24,021 nucleotides of DNA from DATKQI01 sp035532755 (GCA_035532755.1 DATKQI010000275.1:1-24021), one strand, 5' to 3'. Numbered from the stretch's first letter, positions 6,005 through 14,044 are shown. Notes: a model not told the origin generated them from the letters alone. Program-made: numbers and translations.

Positions 6005-8815
6005 TTATGCCAAAGCCTGTTCGACAGCGCGCCCCAACTCGGCAAGGCCCGTGTCGACATCGTTCAGGTGCACACGCAGCGCGCGGCGGCCACGTTCGGC
6101 CAAAACCTCGAAATCGCCGCGCGCCTGCGCGGCCTTCACCACGCCGAAGCTGTAGGATCGGCCCGGTACTTCCAGGTCCACCGGATCATCGCAGGTGATC
6201 TGCAGGAACACGCCGGAGTTCGGACCGCCCTTGTAGGCCTGGCCGGTGGAATGCAGGAACCGGGGGCCGAACCCGAGACAGGTTGCGGCACGCGTGCGAT
6301 CGAGGATGTTCGCACGCATCGCCGCCATCTGCTCCCGATGCGCGGCATTCCGTTCGATATAGGCGAGCAGCGCGACATAATCGCCTTTCCCCACCTGCCC
6401 GAAATGGCGGCCGAGATAACCCGCGAGGGTATTGTGCCGCCCGAGCACGGCGGCATTCCGGGCATCGGCGAACAGGGCCACGCCGTTGTGGCGGAAGATC
6501 GGCGTTTCCGCCGGCAGGGTGCCATCCTTTTCCACCGCATCGGTCAGGGCCCGGGTCTTGAGCTTGCTTGCCTCCACGTCCGGCTGGTCGAACGGGTTGA
6601 TGCCGATCACCGCGCCGGCCACCGCCGTTGCCACTTCCCACAGGAAGAACTGCTGGCCTACATGCCACGCATCCGGCAGCACGATCCGCGCGACCGGATG
6701 GCCGGCACGCTCCAGCGCGCTCACCGCGCGGCGCTGCGCCTCATCGGCATGCCCCGCCAGTTCGAGGTAGGCGAAGAACCGGTCCGCGCCGTAGCGATCC
6801 GCGGTGACCGGCGGCTCCGCATCGACAGGGATCAGCCCATGGCCCTGCTTGCCGGTGCTTTCCGCCAGCAACTGCTCCAGCCACGCGCCGAGATCGCGGA
6901 TGCCGGGCGAGGCGATGATCGTCACCTTGTCCCGCCCGTGGCGCGCGGCCACACCCATCGCGATGCCGAGCTGGACAGCCGGGTTTTGCGCCGGCGGCAC
7001 GTCGCCCGCCACCGCATGCACCATCCTTTGCGCGACTGAGAGAAGCCGCCGCACGTCCAGGCCCATTGCCGCCGCCGGCACCAAGCCGAATTTCGACAGC
7101 ACGGAATAGCGCCCGCCGATCGACTTCACACCGGCGAACACATGCGGGAAACCCTGTTCGCGGGCGGTTTTTTCCAGCGCCGATCCGGGGTCCGTCACGG
7201 CGACGAAGCGCTTCGCCGCCGCATCCTTACCCAGCGCCGCCACGGCGCGGGCGAGGAAATGCGCCATGAAGATGTTCGGCTCCAGCGTGCTGCCGGATTT
7301 GGAGGACACCACGAACAGCGTGCGCTTCACATCGATCGCGGCATCGATCGTGGCCACCTGTGCCGGATCGGTGGAATCCAGCATGTGGAAGCGCGGCCAG
7401 CCGGCCTGGTGCCCGAACGTCTCGGCCAGCACCTCCGGCCCCAGGCTGGACCCACCCATGCCGAGCAGCACGATGTGCTTGTACCCCTCGCGCTTCACCG
7501 TATCGGCGAATGCCTGCAACTGCCCGACGTCGGCAAGCTCTCGCGGGATGATATCCAGCCAGCCGAGCCATCGGGCTTCATCCGCGCCGGTCCATAGCGT
7601 CGCATCGCCAGCCCAGAGCCGGCGGATGCGCCCTTCCTTGCGCCACAGATCCATCTCGGCCGACAGTGCATCGCGCAGTTCCGCACTTCCCGGCTCGACC
7701 GCCAGGGCCGCCTTGCCGCCGTCACCGACGTCGGCCCGGCGCTTCGCCACCGCGCCCAGAAGCGCGTCGAACGCATCGGCGAATTGCTGCACGCCGCCGC
7801 GCACCAGCCCCGCGGTGATCTCCGACATAGACACGCCGTGCCGTTCCAGCGCCGCGAGGGCTTCCCGCGCGCCGTCCACATCCTGCTCGATCGCATCGTG
7901 TTGCACGGCGCCATGATCGCGGAACGCATCCATCGTCGCCGGTGGCAGCGTGTTCACCGTGTCGCGCCCCACCAGCCCCTCGACATACATCGTATCCTTG
8001 TAGGCGGGGTCTTTCGCGCTGGTCGATGCCCATAGCAGCCGCTGCGTGACAGCCCCGGCTTCCGCCAGCTTCTGCCAGCGCGGCCCCGCGAATTTCAGCT
8101 TGTAGCTTGCATAGGCAAGCTTGGCGTTGGCGATTGCCGCCTTGCCTTTCAGCGCCACCCCCTTCTCGCCCAGCTTCGCATCCACCGCGGAATCGATGCG
8201 GCTGACAAAGAAGCTCGCCACGCTGCCGATCCGCGCCACATCGCCGCCGGCACGCAGCAGATCCTCAAGCCCCGCGACATAGGCCTCCGCCACCGCCTCG
8301 TACACATTCACGGCGAACAGCAATGTCACGTTGATGTTCACGCCTTTGCCGATGAGCTGGCGGATCGCGGGCAAGCCGGCCTCCGTTGCCGGGACCTTCA
8401 CCATCAGGTTCGGCCGATCCACCGTCTGCCACAGCCGCTGGCCTTCGGCTACCGTCGCCGCCGTGTCATTCGCCAGATAGGGCGAGACTTCCAGGCTGAT
8501 GTAGCCATCCCGCCGCGCCGTCCGGTCATACACGGGCCGCAACACATCCGCGCCGGCACGGATGTCGGCGATCGCGAGATGTTCATAGATCGCCGATACG
8601 CCATGGTCGCCACCGGCCAGGAACGCGCGGATCGCGCCCGCGTATTCGTCCGAGTGACCGATCGCCTTCTCGAAGATCGAGGGGTTGGAGGTCACGCCCT
8701 TCAGCCCGTCGCGGTCCACCAATGCCTGCAAGCCGCCGCCTTCGATCAGGTCCCGCTTCACGTAGTCCAGCCAGACGGATTGGCCGGCCTGCTCCAGCCT
8801 CTTCAACGGATTCAT
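6005..8815 (-). CDS. tal-pgi: Bifunctional transaldolase / glucose-6-phosphate isomerase fusion
   Basis: This 936-residue protein carries two complete enzymes in one chain. Residues about 1-360 are transaldolase, with the signature GVTSNPSIF at 40-48, the Schiff-base lysine in NLMVKVPAT (Lys140) and VNINVTLLF at 159-167. Residues about 375-936 are glucose-6-phosphate isomerase, with GMGGSSLGPE at 452-461, SKSGST at 505-510, GGRYSVLSKFGLVPA at 567-581 and AESTGKQGHGLIP at 651-663. The short stretch between the domains is compatible with a linker. The reading frame is unbroken, so this is a true fusion and not an assembly of neighbours. Bifunctional Tal-Pgi proteins are known in Gluconobacter and related acetic acid bacteria. 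The start at 8815 follows tkt by 28 nt and has AGGGAG upstream. Confidence 0.95.
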   Translation of the reverse strand: MNPLKRLEQAGQSVWLDYVKRDLIEGGGLQALVDRDGLKGVTSNPSIFEKAIGHSDEYAGAIRAFLAGGDHGVSAIYEHLAIADIRAGADVLRPVYDRTARRDGYISLEVSPYLANDTAATVAEGQRLWQTVDRPNLMVKVPATEAGLPAIRQLIGKGVNINVTLLFAVNVYEAVAEAYVAGLEDLLRAGGDVARIGSVASFFVSRIDSAVDAKLGEKGVALKGKAAIANAKLAYASYKLKFAGPRWQKLAEAGAVTQRLLWASTSAKDPAYKDTMYVEGLVGRDTVNTLPPATMDAFRDHGAVQHDAIEQDVDGAREALAALERHGVSMSEITAGLVRGGVQQFADAFDALLGAVAKRRADVGDGGKAALAVEPGSAELRDALSAEMDLWRKEGRIRRLWAGDATLWTGADEARWLGWLDIIPRELADVGQLQAFADTVKREGYKHIVLLGMGGSSLGPEVLAETFGHQAGWPRFHMLDSTDPAQVATIDAAIDVKRTLFVVSSKSGSTLEPNIFMAHFLARAVAALGKDAAAKRFVAVTDPGSALEKTAREQGFPHVFAGVKSIGGRYSVLSKFGLVPAAAMGLDVRRLLSVAQRMVHAVAGDVPPAQNPAVQLGIAMGVAARHGRDKVTIIASPGIRDLGAWLEQLLAESTGKQGHGLIPVDAEPPVTADRYGADRFFAYLELAGHADEAQRRAVSALERAGHPVARIVLPDAWHVGQQFFLWEVATAVAGAVIGINPFDQPDVEASKLKTRALTDAVEKDGTLPAETPIFRHNGVALFADARNAAVLGRHNTLAGYLGRHFGQVGKGDYVALLAYIERNAAHREQMAAMRANILDRTRAATCLGFGPRFLHSTGQAYKGGPNSGVFLQITCDDPVDLEVPGRSYSFGVVKAAQARGDFEVLAERGRRALRVHLNDVDTGLAELGRAVEQALA

Positions 8816-8843
8816 CCTTGATGCTCTCCCTGCCCGATGGTCT

Positions 8844-10919
8844 CTATTCGGCGGCCTGGCGCGTCCGTTGCCGGGCGATCTGCGTCTTCGCGGCGGCAAC
8901 GACCTTGTCCACGGTGAAGCCGAACTTCTTCTGCAACTGCGGCAATGGCGCGGAGGCACCGAAGCTGTGCATGCCGACCACCGCGCCATCGCGGCCGACG
9001 TAACGCTCCCACCCCAGCGTGGCCGCCTGCTCCACGGCCACCCGCGCGGGAATATCCGGCGGCAGCACCGAATCCTGATAGGCACGATCCTGTGCCGCGA
9101 AGATTTCCCAGCACGGCATCGAGACGACACGCGCCCGCACGCCGTCGTGCGCCAGCGCTTGGGCAGCCTCCATGCACAGCGCCACCTCGCTGCCTGTGCC
9201 GATCAGGATCACCTCCGCCGCAGCTCCTTCCGGCTCGGCGAGCACATAGGCCCCGCGCGCGAGACCGGAAGCCGCGGCGTAGCGGCTGCGGTCGATCGTC
9301 GGCAGCTTCTGCCGGCTGAGGATCAGACACACCGGGCCGTCCGGGTGGCGCAGCAGGAACCGCCACGCCTCCGCCGCTTCGTTCGCATCCGCCGGGCGGA
9401 TCGTCCGCATTCCCGGCATGGCGCGCAAGGACGCCAGATGCTCGACCGGCTGGTGCGTCGGCCCGTCTTCGCCCACACCGATGCTGTCATGGGTGAAGAT
9501 CCAGACCACCGGCAGTTCCATCAACGCCGAGAGGCGGATGGAGGGGCGCATGTAGTCCGAGAAGATCAGGAAGCCCGAACCGAACGCGCGCAGGCCGGAG
9601 ACCGCCATGCCGTTGCACACCGCGCCCATCGCATGCTCGCGCACGCCGAAATGGAAGTTGCGCCCGGCATAGCTGCCCGGCTCGAACGCGCCCGCCTGTT
9701 CGAATGTCAGGTTCGTCTTGGTCGAAGGCGACAGATCGGCCGCGCCGCCGGTGAGCCACGGGATGCGCTCGGCAAGGGCGTTCAGCACCTTGCCGGAGGA
9801 ATCCCGGGTCGCGAGGCCGGCCGCGTCCGCAGGGAAGGTCGGGACCACCGCTTCCCAGCCATCGGGAAGCTTCCGGCTTGTCATTGTCTCGAATGCTTTT
9901 GCAAGCTCGGGGTATGCCGCGCGATACCGCTCGAACAGCGCCGCCCATCCCGCGCTTTCCGCCGCGCCACGCTTGCCGATCGTCTCGGCGAACCGGGCGG
10001 GAACACCGTCCGGCACCAGGAACTTCGCATCTTCAGGCCAGCCGTAGAAACGCTTCGCGCCCTTGATCTCCTCTTCTCCCAGCGGCTCGCCATGCGCCTC
10101 TTTCGTGTCCTGCTTCGTCGGTGCGCCGTAGGCGATATGGCTTTGCACGATGATGAAGGTGGGCCGTCCCTGCTCGGCCTTTGCCTGCTTCAGCGCGACC
10201 GCAACCGCCTCGCAATCATTCGCATCCCGCAGCCGGATCACGTTCCAGCCATAGGCCAGGAAACGCGCGCCCACATCCTCGGTGAAGGTGATCTGCGTCG
10301 ATCCCTCGATGGAGATCATGTTGCTGTCATAGACCCAGCACAGGTTGGAAAGCTGCAGATGCCCAGCCAGAGAGGCGGCCTCGCTGGAAACGCCCTCCAT
10401 CATGTCGCCATCGCCGCAGAACGCCCAGACACGGTAATCGACGATCGGAAAACCAGGTCGGTTGAAGTGCGCCGCGAGCTGGCGCTGCGCGATCGCCATG
10501 CCGACGGAGTTGCCCACACCCTGGCCGAGTGGCCCGGTGGTTACCTCCACGCCCGTCGTCAGGCCATATTCCGGATGGCCGGGCGTCAGGCTGTCGATCT
10601 GGCGGAAATGGCGGATGTCGTCGAGGGAAACGGCAGGCTTGCCTGTCGGCTTCCCGCCCCGGTCCAGCGCGACCGTGCCGGTCAGGTGCAGCAGTGCATA
10701 GAGCAGCATGGAAGCATGGCCGACGGACAGGACGAACCGGTCCCGATCAGGCCAGACCGGTGCGGCCGGGTCGAAACGGAGTTGCTGGGTCCAGAGCGTG
10801 TAGGCCACCGGCGCGAGACCCATCGGCGTGCCGGGATGGCCGGATTTCGCCTGCTGCACCGCATCCATCGCCAGGGTTCGGATCGTGTTGATGCACAGCA
10901 GATCGATATCCTCGGCCAT
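8844..10919 (-). CDS. tkt: Transketolase
   Basis: This 691-residue thiamine diphosphate enzyme moves two-carbon units between sugar phosphates in the non-oxidative pentose phosphate pathway. The N-terminus has the expected AKSGHPGTPMGLAPVAY (residues 24-40). The ThDP/metal motif begins at GDGDMMEG (169-176) and reaches its Asn near 200. The pyrimidine-domain segment FHFGVREHAMGA lies in the middle third. The length is standard. The start at 10919 has GGGAGA about 6 nt upstream. A TTG six codons earlier is possible but would leave the ribosome site inside the gene. It is the first gene of the eight-gene minus-strand operon, with about 217 bp of non-coding DNA before it. Confidence 0.95.
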   Translation of the reverse strand: MAEDIDLLCINTIRTLAMDAVQQAKSGHPGTPMGLAPVAYTLWTQQLRFDPAAPVWPDRDRFVLSVGHASMLLYALLHLTGTVALDRGGKPTGKPAVSLDDIRHFRQIDSLTPGHPEYGLTTGVEVTTGPLGQGVGNSVGMAIAQRQLAAHFNRPGFPIVDYRVWAFCGDGDMMEGVSSEAASLAGHLQLSNLCWVYDSNMISIEGSTQITFTEDVGARFLAYGWNVIRLRDANDCEAVAVALKQAKAEQGRPTFIIVQSHIAYGAPTKQDTKEAHGEPLGEEEIKGAKRFYGWPEDAKFLVPDGVPARFAETIGKRGAAESAGWAALFERYRAAYPELAKAFETMTSRKLPDGWEAVVPTFPADAAGLATRDSSGKVLNALAERIPWLTGGAADLSPSTKTNLTFEQAGAFEPGSYAGRNFHFGVREHAMGAVCNGMAVSGLRAFGSGFLIFSDYMRPSIRLSALMELPVVWIFTHDSIGVGEDGPTHQPVEHLASLRAMPGMRTIRPADANEAAEAWRFLLRHPDGPVCLILSRQKLPTIDRSRYAAASGLARGAYVLAEPEGAAAEVILIGTGSEVALCMEAAQALAHDGVRARVVSMPCWEIFAAQDRAYQDSVLPPDIPARVAVEQAATLGWERYVGRDGAVVGMHSFGASAPLPQLQKKFGFTVDKVVAAAKTQIARQRTRQAAE

Positions 10920-11136
10920 TCTGATTCTCCCGCTCAAATTGCGTCGGCTCGCCCGCTACACATCGTCACGCCGCTCCGCGCGATGAGGTCACAAACCCGT
11001 GTTCGCTGATCAGACGGGCCGTCAGGCTCGTCGGATTGACGCGTGACGATCATCCACCTTCGCGCGCGACAAGACCAGACCTGATCGCCCGATCCAACGC
11101 TGGCACCAGCCTTCGGTTCCGGCGGCGCTCCGCCGA
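10920..11136 (-). promoter_or_regulatory. Leader and presumed promoter region of the pentose phosphate operon
   Basis: This 217 bp holds no gene. It separates the ornithine aminotransferase stop from the tkt start on the same strand, so the tkt operon promoter should lie here. I found no convincing -35/-10 pair. There is a near-perfect palindrome at 11011-11025 (CAGACGG, G, CCGTCAG, one mismatch) next to CTGATCAG at 11006-11013, about 90 bp before the tkt start. It could be an operator, but no regulator can be named. Confidence 0.4.
11120..11135 (-). terminator. GC-rich stem-loop directly after ornithine aminotransferase
   Basis: The inverted repeat CGGCGG (11120-11125) and CCGCCG (11130-11135) with a 4 nt loop begins 1 nt past the stop codon on the minus strand. 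A second small dyad, GCTGG/CCAGC, lies at 11099-11110. Neither is followed by a T run, so this is at best a weak or Rho-assisted terminator. Confidence 0.3.
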
Positions 11137-12375
11137 TCAGAACGCGGCGATCTCTGACAGAGCGGCGGCGAACTGCTCCATGGCCCAATCCACTTCGGCG
11201 CGGGTGATGATCAGCGGGGGCGCGATGCGGATGGTATGGGTATGCGTTTCCTTGCACAGCACGCCTCGCGCGCGCAGCGCCTCGCAATACCGGCGGGCGC
11301 CGCCGGCCCCCGGGTGCAGCTCCACCGCCAACATCAGCCCGCGCCCGCGCGCCTCCTTCACGACGGAGCCGCGCAGCGTGTCGAGCTGCGCATGGAAATA
11401 TGCCCCCATCTCGGCCGCGTTGTCGATCATGCCTTCCTCGGTCAGCACGCGCATCGCCGCGCGGGCCACCGCGCAGGCGAGCGGGTTGCCGCCGAAGGTG
11501 CTGCCATGCTCGCCGGGCTTCAGCACGCCCAGCACATCGGCGTTCGAGAGCACCGCCGACACCGGGTAGAAACCACCCGACAAGGCCTTGCCCACCAACG
11601 TCAGGTCCGCTTCGATCCCCTCATGCGCTTCGGCCAGCAGCTTGCCGGTCCGGCCGAGCCCTGTCTGGATCTCATCCAGGATCAGAATCACCTGGTGCCG
11701 CGTGCACAACTCGCGGGCGCGCTTCAGGTATCCCGGGGGTGGGATGATCACACCGGCCTCCCCCTGGATCGGTTCCACGAGGAAGGCGACGGTATCGGGC
11801 GTGATGGCGCGTTCCAGCGCCGCCGCATCCCCGAACGGGACCACCTTGAACCCGCCGCCGAACGGGCCGAAGCCGCTGCGTGCCGCGGGGTCCGTGCTGA
11901 AGCCCACGATGGACAGGGTGCGGCCGTGGAAATTATCGGCGCAGACGATGATCTCCGCCCGGTCCGCCGGCACGCCCTTCACTTCGTAACCCCATTTGCG
12001 GGACACCTTCAGCGCGCTCTCCACCGCCTCGGCGCCCGAGTTCATCGGCAGCACTTTGTGGGAATGTGTGAGCGTGCAGATTTCCTCGTAGAACAGACCG
12101 AGCTGATCGTTGCGAAACGCGCGCGAGGTCAGCGTCAGCCGGGAGGCCTGCGCGACCATCGCCTCCAGGATCTTCGGATGGCAGTGTCCCTGGTTCACCG
12201 CGGAATAGGCCGACAGGCAATCGAGGTAGCGGCGGCCCTCCACATCCCATACCCACACGCCGGCGCCGCGCGTCAGCACCACGTCCAGCGGCTTGTAGTT
12301 CAATGCGCCATAGTCGGCTTCCAGCGCCATCAGATCGGCGGCGGGGGCGGGGCGAGCCATCGTGATCGTTTCCAT
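11137..12375 (-). CDS. rocD: Ornithine-oxo-acid aminotransferase
   Basis: This 412-residue class III PLP enzyme transfers the delta-amino group of ornithine to 2-oxoglutarate, giving glutamate 5-semialdehyde (in equilibrium with P5C) and glutamate. Visible are NSGAEAVESALKVSRKWGY at 112-130 (ornithine-aminotransferase-like), EPIQGEAGV at 201-209, LILDEIQTGLGRTG at 231-244 with the PLP-binding Asp234, and GKALSGGFYP at 262-271 with the Schiff-base Lys263. The start at 12375 has GGAG about 9 nt upstream. An ATG five codons later also has GGAAA ahead of it. It follows the ArgZ-like hydrolase by 40 nt on the same strand, so one transcript is likely. Related class III enzymes act on acetylornithine or GABA, but the sequence reads best as ornithine aminotransferase. 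Confidence 0.9.
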   Translation of the reverse strand: METITMARPAPAADLMALEADYGALNYKPLDVVLTRGAGVWVWDVEGRRYLDCLSAYSAVNQGHCHPKILEAMVAQASRLTLTSRAFRNDQLGLFYEEICTLTHSHKVLPMNSGAEAVESALKVSRKWGYEVKGVPADRAEIIVCADNFHGRTLSIVGFSTDPAARSGFGPFGGGFKVVPFGDAAALERAITPDTVAFLVEPIQGEAGVIIPPPGYLKRARELCTRHQVILILDEIQTGLGRTGKLLAEAHEGIEADLTLVGKALSGGFYPVSAVLSNADVLGVLKPGEHGSTFGGNPLACAVARAAMRVLTEEGMIDNAAEMGAYFHAQLDTLRGSVVKEARGRGLMLAVELHPGAGGARRYCEALRARGVLCKETHTHTIRIAPPLIITRAEVDWAMEQFAAALSEIAAF

Positions 12376-12415
12376 GCCATGCACTCCGGTGGTGGCCGGT
12401 TCGGCGACAGCGCCT

Positions 12416-13312
12416 TCAGGCGAGCGCCGGCGCGGCCACGGTTGCTGATGCACTTGCCGACGCGCTTTGCCGGTCGAGCCGCAGCGTCATGCAATACGCG
12501 CCGCCGCCGGCCATCATGAACGGGGCGAGTTCCACACCCGCGACCGTGTATCCGCGCTCCTCCAGCACCGCGCGCAACCGCGGCGCCGGTTGCGCCATCA
12601 CGATCGTCCGGCCGAGGTTGACCGCGTTCACGCAGAACCGCTCGGCATCCTCGTCCGCAGCCACGATCAGCTTCTCCGGCGGCACGACGCTGCGGATCGC
12701 CCCCTGCGCGGCGAGCGAGAAAGCCGGCGGATAATATAGAACCTCCCCGCCCGAGAGCGGGCAGAAGCACACATCCAGATGATAGAATCGCTCGGAGACG
12801 AGGCGCAGCCTTTCCACGCCCTGGCCGAAGAACGCCGCCACCTCGCCGGTCGCCTCGATGCAGGAGCGTGGGCCGAAGCCAGCCCAGAAGAAACCGCGCG
12901 TCGCGTCCCAAATGCAATCGCCCGCGCCTTCCTGGAAGCAGCCTTCTGGAAGCATCGATACTTCGTCGAGCAGCCCGCGAGCCTGCAAAGCCTGAAAAGC
13001 GTGCAGGAACGGCATCTCCTCGCCCCGCCGCTCGGGGTGGCGGAAGCGCGCCAGCAGCGCGCGCCGGTTCAGCACGATGCCGGCGTTGGCCGGAAACACC
13101 ATGTCCGGCTGCCCGGGGGTGCCGGGCATCGTCTCCACGCACGCCCCCGCCGCCGTCAGCGCCGTCGCCAGGGCACGGGAACCGCGGACAGCCGTGGCCC
13201 GATGCCCCGCCGGGTCCGCCGCCCAGGCATCGGGACGCATCCACGGGTTGATCACGTAGGACACGTCAAAATGGGCGGGATCGATCATCAGCAGAGTCGG
13301 CGCGGTGTGCAT
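12416..13312 (-). CDS. Guanidino-group hydrolase resembling arginine dihydrolase (ArgZ/AgrE N-terminal domain)
   Basis: This 298-residue cytosolic protein belongs to the guanidine-modifying (amidinotransferase/arginine deiminase/DDAH) superfamily. From memory it closely matches cyanobacterial ArgZ/AgrE, which turns arginine into ornithine, CO2 and two ammonia. Matching segments are HFDVSYVINPWM at 14-25, PDMVFPANAGIVL at 69-81, ARFRHPERRGEE at 88-99, EGAGD at 128-132, ERFYHLDVCFCPL at 174-186 and AGGGAYCMTLRL at 268-279. His178 and Cys274 are the expected catalytic pair, and Asn22 and Asn76 lie in motifs described as important in ArgZ. It lacks the long C-terminal domain of AgrE and ends in a low-complexity Ser-Ala tail. 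GGAGG lies 8 nt before the start. Alternative substrates are citrulline, dimethylarginine or arginine by simple deimination. The downstream ornithine aminotransferase favours an ornithine-producing reaction. Confidence 0.78.
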   Translation of the reverse strand: MHTAPTLLMIDPAHFDVSYVINPWMRPDAWAADPAGHRATAVRGSRALATALTAAGACVETMPGTPGQPDMVFPANAGIVLNRRALLARFRHPERRGEEMPFLHAFQALQARGLLDEVSMLPEGCFQEGAGDCIWDATRGFFWAGFGPRSCIEATGEVAAFFGQGVERLRLVSERFYHLDVCFCPLSGGEVLYYPPAFSLAAQGAIRSVVPPEKLIVAADEDAERFCVNAVNLGRTIVMAQPAPRLRAVLEERGYTVAGVELAPFMMAGGGAYCMTLRLDRQSASASASATVAAPALA

Positions 13313-13456
13313 CGGGCGTGCCTCCGGGGCGGCTTTCAGGTCTGGTTTGAGGCTCGTCACATCGCCGGTGAACGAATAGCTTGCAACTCTGTAAAAAACG
13401 CCAGAAAATCTGGCATTATGCGTGATATAAATGACGAATTGCAGGATCACGCCCCG
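13313..13456. promoter_or_regulatory. Divergent control region between the ArgZ-like gene and the Lrp-type regulator
   Basis: These 144 bp separate two divergent starts and must hold both promoters. The stretch 13381-13440 is markedly A+T rich compared with its surroundings. It contains a perfect inverted repeat at 13400-13414 (GCCAGA, AAA, TCTGGC). Lrp/AsnC proteins bind short dyads with A+T-rich centres, so this is a plausible operator for the adjacent regulator (inference). I could not fix a -35/-10 pair for either direction. Confidence 0.5.
13400..13414. promoter_or_regulatory. Perfect palindrome, candidate Lrp/AsnC operator
   Basis: Six-base arms GCCAGA and TCTGGC flank a 3 nt AAA centre. 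It lies 88 bp upstream of the ArgZ-like start and 43 bp upstream of the preferred regulator start. Its position and A-rich centre suit autoregulation and control of the divergent operon. Binding is not shown by the sequence. Confidence 0.4.
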
Positions 13457-13879
13457 ATGGATGACACCGACCGCCGCCTGATCGCTTTGTTGCGGGAGAA
13501 TGCCCGCCTGCCCGTCGCCACGCTCGCGCAGATGCTGGGCCTGTCGCGCGGCACCGTGCAGAATCGGATCGACCGGATGGTGGCGCAAGGCGACGTTCTC
13601 GGCTTCACCCTGCGCCTGCGCCCGGAGGCCGAGCCGCACCGCATCCGCGCGATCACCCTGATCGCAGTGGAGGGCGAACGCACCGACGCGGTGCTGCGCA
13701 CACTGCGCGGCTTGCCGGAGGTGCAATCGATCCACACCACCAACGGCCGATGGGATCTGGTGGCGGAACTGGCAACCGACAGCCTCGCCGCGTTCGATCG
13801 CGCGTTGCAGCGCATCCGCCTGATCCGTGGCATCGCCGGCACTGAGACGAGCCTGCTGCTCTCGACTCTCAAACTGTAG
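13457..13879 (+). CDS. Lrp/AsnC family transcriptional regulator
   Basis: This 140-residue DNA-binding protein has an N-terminal winged helix-turn-helix (MDDTDRRLIALLRENAR, then LAQMLGLSRGTVQNRIDRM at about 23-41). A C-terminal RAM-type ligand domain follows (about 63-135), including VQSIHTTNGRWDLVAELA. Members sense amino acids and often control their catabolism. It is divergent from the ArgZ-like/ornithine aminotransferase pair and upstream of putA, so arginine, ornithine or proline are likely effectors (inference). The start at 13457 has AGGA about 10 nt upstream and gives the usual N-terminus. An in-frame ATG at 13418 would add 13 residues but has no clear ribosome site and would nearly touch the palindrome. 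Confidence 0.9.
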   Translation: MDDTDRRLIALLRENARLPVATLAQMLGLSRGTVQNRIDRMVAQGDVLGFTLRLRPEAEPHRIRAITLIAVEGERTDAVLRTLRGLPEVQSIHTTNGRWDLVAELATDSLAAFDRALQRIRLIRGIAGTETSLLLSTLKL

Positions 13880-13903
13880 GCTCGCGGTGAGAATATTGCG
13901 AAG

Positions 13904-13933
13904 TTGACACATACGGCAAGGCACGAGTACGAT
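13904..13933 (+). promoter_or_regulatory. Candidate sigma-70-type promoter for the aspartic-protease lipoprotein gene
   Basis: A consensus -35 TTGACA (13904-13909) is followed after 18 nt by TACGAT (13928-13933), a four-of-six match to the -10 box. It lies in an A+T-richer stretch just after the regulator stop, about 110 bp before the next start. A start of transcription near 13940 would follow. Confidence 0.45.
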
Positions 13934-14001
13934 TTTCTCGGAGCATGCTTTACACTTTTTGGCGTGACGGCAGTACGGCATTGTTGCCAGCTCGTCGCAA
14001 G

Positions 14002-14019
14002 GGATCGCGTTGGCGATCC
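14002..14019 (+). other. Stem-loop in the leader of the lipoprotein gene
   Basis: The arms GGATCGC (14002-14008) and GCGATCC (14013-14019) form a perfect 7 bp stem with a GTTG loop, and a G-T wobble extends it by one. No T run follows. It could be a weak terminator for the regulator gene or a 5'-leader structure, ending 13 nt before the GGAGG of the next gene. Confidence 0.4.
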
Positions 14020-14044
14020 TGCCGAAGGTCGCGGAGGGGCTGGA

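Noticed and set aside
8868..11009. Long plus-strand open frame (713 codons) opposite transketolase
   Set aside because: It mirrors tkt exactly, with Arg/His-rich composition and no domain, so it is explained by G+C bias at third codon positions.
12500..13312. Reading the hydrolase as arginine deiminase or dimethylarginine dimethylaminohydrolase
   Set aside because: The fold is shared, but the INPWM, MVFPANAG and YHLDVCFCPL segments match my recollection of ArgZ/AgrE much better. The alternative stays open until activity is measured.
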